Shown piece by piece: positions 61,809 through 64,000 of a DNA stretch of 64,000 nucleotides. The DNA is from Halocaridina rubra. Taxonomy: Eukaryota > Arthropoda > Malacostraca > Decapoda > Atyidae. Each line of letters starts with the position of its first letter. The stretch's first letter is position 1. The position numbers and the translations under genes are program-made. The stretch lies in the NCBI GenBank assembly GCA_037179515.1, contig JAXCGZ010009855.1, positions 1 through 64,000 of the forward strand, given 5' to 3'. The notes under the pieces were generated by a model. The model searched no databases. It was not told where the DNA came from and saw nothing but the letters and a program-made list of their open reading frames with translations.

Positions 61809-62594
61809 TTAGTGATACTTATCATACCTGTCCTTAAAACTATGGATTGAGATAGCATTAACTACCTCCTCGCTTAGCCAATTCCAATTATCAACTACTC
61901 TTACACTGAAAAAGTATTTCCTTACATCCTGCAAAGAAGTTTTCTTACGAAGCTTCAAACTATGACCTCTAGTTCTAGAGCCAGCCATATCAAAATATCG
62001 ATCCCAATCCACTCTATCATAACCATGAAGGAATTTAAAGACTGTCACCATATCCCCCCTCACTCTTCTAGCTTCGAGTGTTGGTAAGTCTAATTCCCTC
62101 AGCCTCTCATCATAACTGAGATTGCGTATTTCTGGCACCAGTTTCGTGGCATGTCTTTGAACTTTTTCAAGCTTAGCTATGTTCTTTTTCAAGTGCAGAT
62201 TCCAAAAGGGGGCTGCATATTCGAGTTTTGGCCTCACATAGGTTACATATATATTTCTGAACATTTCCTTGTCCATGTGCCTGAAGGCTACCCTTACATT
62301 TGATAAGAATGCATATGCTGCCCTTACTATGCCATTTATATGTATTTCTGGAGACAAATCTGCCAGTATGTTTACTCCTAGATCTCTCTCATTTTCTGTC
62401 TCTTGAAGTTTTACTCCAGCCACCGAGTAGTCAAGCTTGGGCCTTCTTGCACTTGTACCCATTCTCATTACCTTACATTTTGAAGTATTGAATTTCATTA
62501 GCCACTTTTCTGAACACTCATGCAGATTATTTAGATCCTCCTGGAGTTCTCTACCATTGTTCTCGTTTTGTGTGTGTGTGTGTGTGATTACCAA
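61809..62594 (-). pseudogene. Satellite monomer 10, A-like variant
   Basis: Preceded by the type A ATTGCG tail, but reads NLHLKKN instead of NPNLKKN, so the strict A-B-C-D order stops here. Confidence 0.82.
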
Positions 62595-62673
62595 ATTGTG
62601 ATTACCTAATTGTGTTTACGGGAAAGAGCCCAAAGCTCGTATTTCCCGTCTCCTGATCGGTTCCATTTTAGAC

Positions 62674-63363
62674 TTAGTGATACTTATCATACCTGTCCTT
62701 AAAACTATGGATTGAGATAGCATTAACTACCTCCTCGCTTAGCCAATTCCAATTATCAACTACTCTTACACTGAAAAAGTATTTCCTTACATCCTGCAAA
62801 GAAGTTTTCTTACGAAGCTTCAAACTATGACCTCTAGTTCTAGAGCCAGCCATATCAAAATATCGATCCCAATCCACTCTATCATAACCATGAAGGAATT
62901 TAAAGACTGTCACCATATCCCCCCTCACTCTTCTAGCTTCGAGTGTTGGTAAGTCTAATTCCCTCAGCCTCTCATCATAACTGAGATTGCGTATTTCTGG
63001 CACCAGTTTCGTGGCATGTCTTTGAACTTTTTCAAGCTTAGCTATGCTCTTTTTCAAGTGCGGATTCCAAAAGGGGGCTGCATATTCGAGTTTTGGCCTC
63101 ACATAGGTTACATATATATTTCTGAACATTTCCTTGTCCATGTGCCTGAAGGCTACCCTTACATTTGATAAGAATGCATATGCTGCCCTTACTATGCCAT
63201 TTATATGTATTTCTGGAGACAAATCTGCCAGTATGTTTACTCCTAGATCTCTCTCATTTTCTGTCTCTTGAAGATTTACTCCAGCCACCGAGTAGTCAAG
63301 CTTGGGCCTTCTTGCACTTGTACCCATTCTCATTACCTTACATTTTGAAGTATTGAATTTCAT
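62674..63363 (-). pseudogene. Satellite monomer 11, variant E
   Basis: HLKKS with RHATK and LRKK, and GVNLQ; a mixture of type marks. Confidence 0.82.
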
Positions 63364-63430
63364 TAGCCACTTTTCTGAACACTCATGCAGATTATTTAGA
63401 TCCTCCTGGAGTTCTCTACCATTGTTCTCG

Positions 63431-63461
<31 letters not shown>

Positions 63462-63548
63462 ATTACCAAATTGTGATTACCTAATTGTGTTTACGGGAAA
63501 GAGCCCAAAGCTCGTATTTCCCGTCTCCTGATCGGTTCCATTTTAGAC

Positions 63549-64000
63549 TTAGTGATACTTATCATACCTGTCCTTAAAACTATGGATTGAGATAGCATTA
63601 ACTACCTCCTCGCTTAGCCAATTCCAATTATCAACTACTCTTACACTGAAAAAGTATTTCCTTACATCCTGCAAAGAAGTTTTCTTACGAAGCTTCAAAC
63701 TATGACCTCTAGTTCTAGAGCCAGCCATATCAAAATATCGATCCCAATCCACTCTATCATAACCAAGAAGGAATTTAAAGACTGTCACCATATCCCCCCT
63801 CACTCTTCTAGCTTCGAGTGTTGGTAAGTCTAATTCCCTCAGCCTCTCATCATAACTGAGATTGCGCATTTCTGGCACCAGTTTCGTGGCATGTCTTTGA
63901 ACTTTTTCAAGCTTAGCTATGTTCTTTTTCAAGTGCGGATTCCAAAAGGGGGCTGCATATTCGAGTTTTGGCCTCACATAGGTTACATATATATTTCTGA
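63549..64000 (-). pseudogene. Satellite monomer 12, cut by window end
   Basis: HLKKN, RHATK, with PEMRNL and FLLGYDR changes. The preceding (GT)n is the longest in the array. Confidence 0.82.

Overview
This is a repeat-dominated animal (metazoan) window in which I can support no host protein-coding gene. It is a stack of transposable elements embedded in very long dinucleotide microsatellites ((TA)n up to about 900 bp, many (TG)n tracts). The mix of CR1/Jockey-group LINEs, RTE-like LINEs, a Penelope-like element, a Gypsy LTR element, a ZMYM1-like hAT and huge TA/TG tracts suggests an arthropod, most plausibly a decapod crustacean. That taxon call is an inference from repeat style; no diagnostic host gene is present.

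Layout. 1-2929: LINE copy (minus strand), called family L1x here: ORF1, an apurinic endonuclease (APE) and a reverse transcriptase (RT), with a 3' tail built of a 14-bp repeat. 2965-7640: Penelope-like element (plus) with two direct pseudo-LTRs, an RT and a GIY-YIG endonuclease, split by an L1x fragment (3968-5325). 7775-9625: tandem array of a 274-bp tRNA-like unit whose orientation flips in the middle. 9626-31488: a tandem macro-repeat of about 9.2-9.6 kb (two units plus a partial third) made of L1x + two L1x fragments + an RTE element + a (TA)n block. 31489-39830: older, rearranged L1x copies in alternating orientation with two fold-back junctions. 40470-42904: decayed hAT/ZMYM1-like transposase (minus). 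43790-44800: another non-LTR RT remnant (plus). 44850-52990: RTE element (minus) split by a Gypsy LTR retrotransposon (47123-52371) with a perfect 5-bp target duplication. 53008-53936: (TA)n then (TG)n. 53937-64000: at least 12 head-to-tail monomers of about 867 bp, each being the L1x 3' end joined to (TG)n, with a four-monomer higher-order repeat.

How it fits together. L1x supplies most of the sequence. Its copies repeatedly begin and end inside (TG)n/(CA)n tracts, which looks like target preference or microhomology-driven integration. L1x copies then acted as recombination substrates: the middle full-length copy (19252-22883) is a mosaic of the left and right copies, which is what unequal crossing-over would leave. 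A 3'-truncated L1x piece plus its (TG)n was separately amplified into a young satellite. Every transposon coding region I could read carries stops, frameshifts or lost catalytic residues, so nothing here looks autonomous. Some of the near-identical tandem structure could be assembly artefact and needs spanning long reads.
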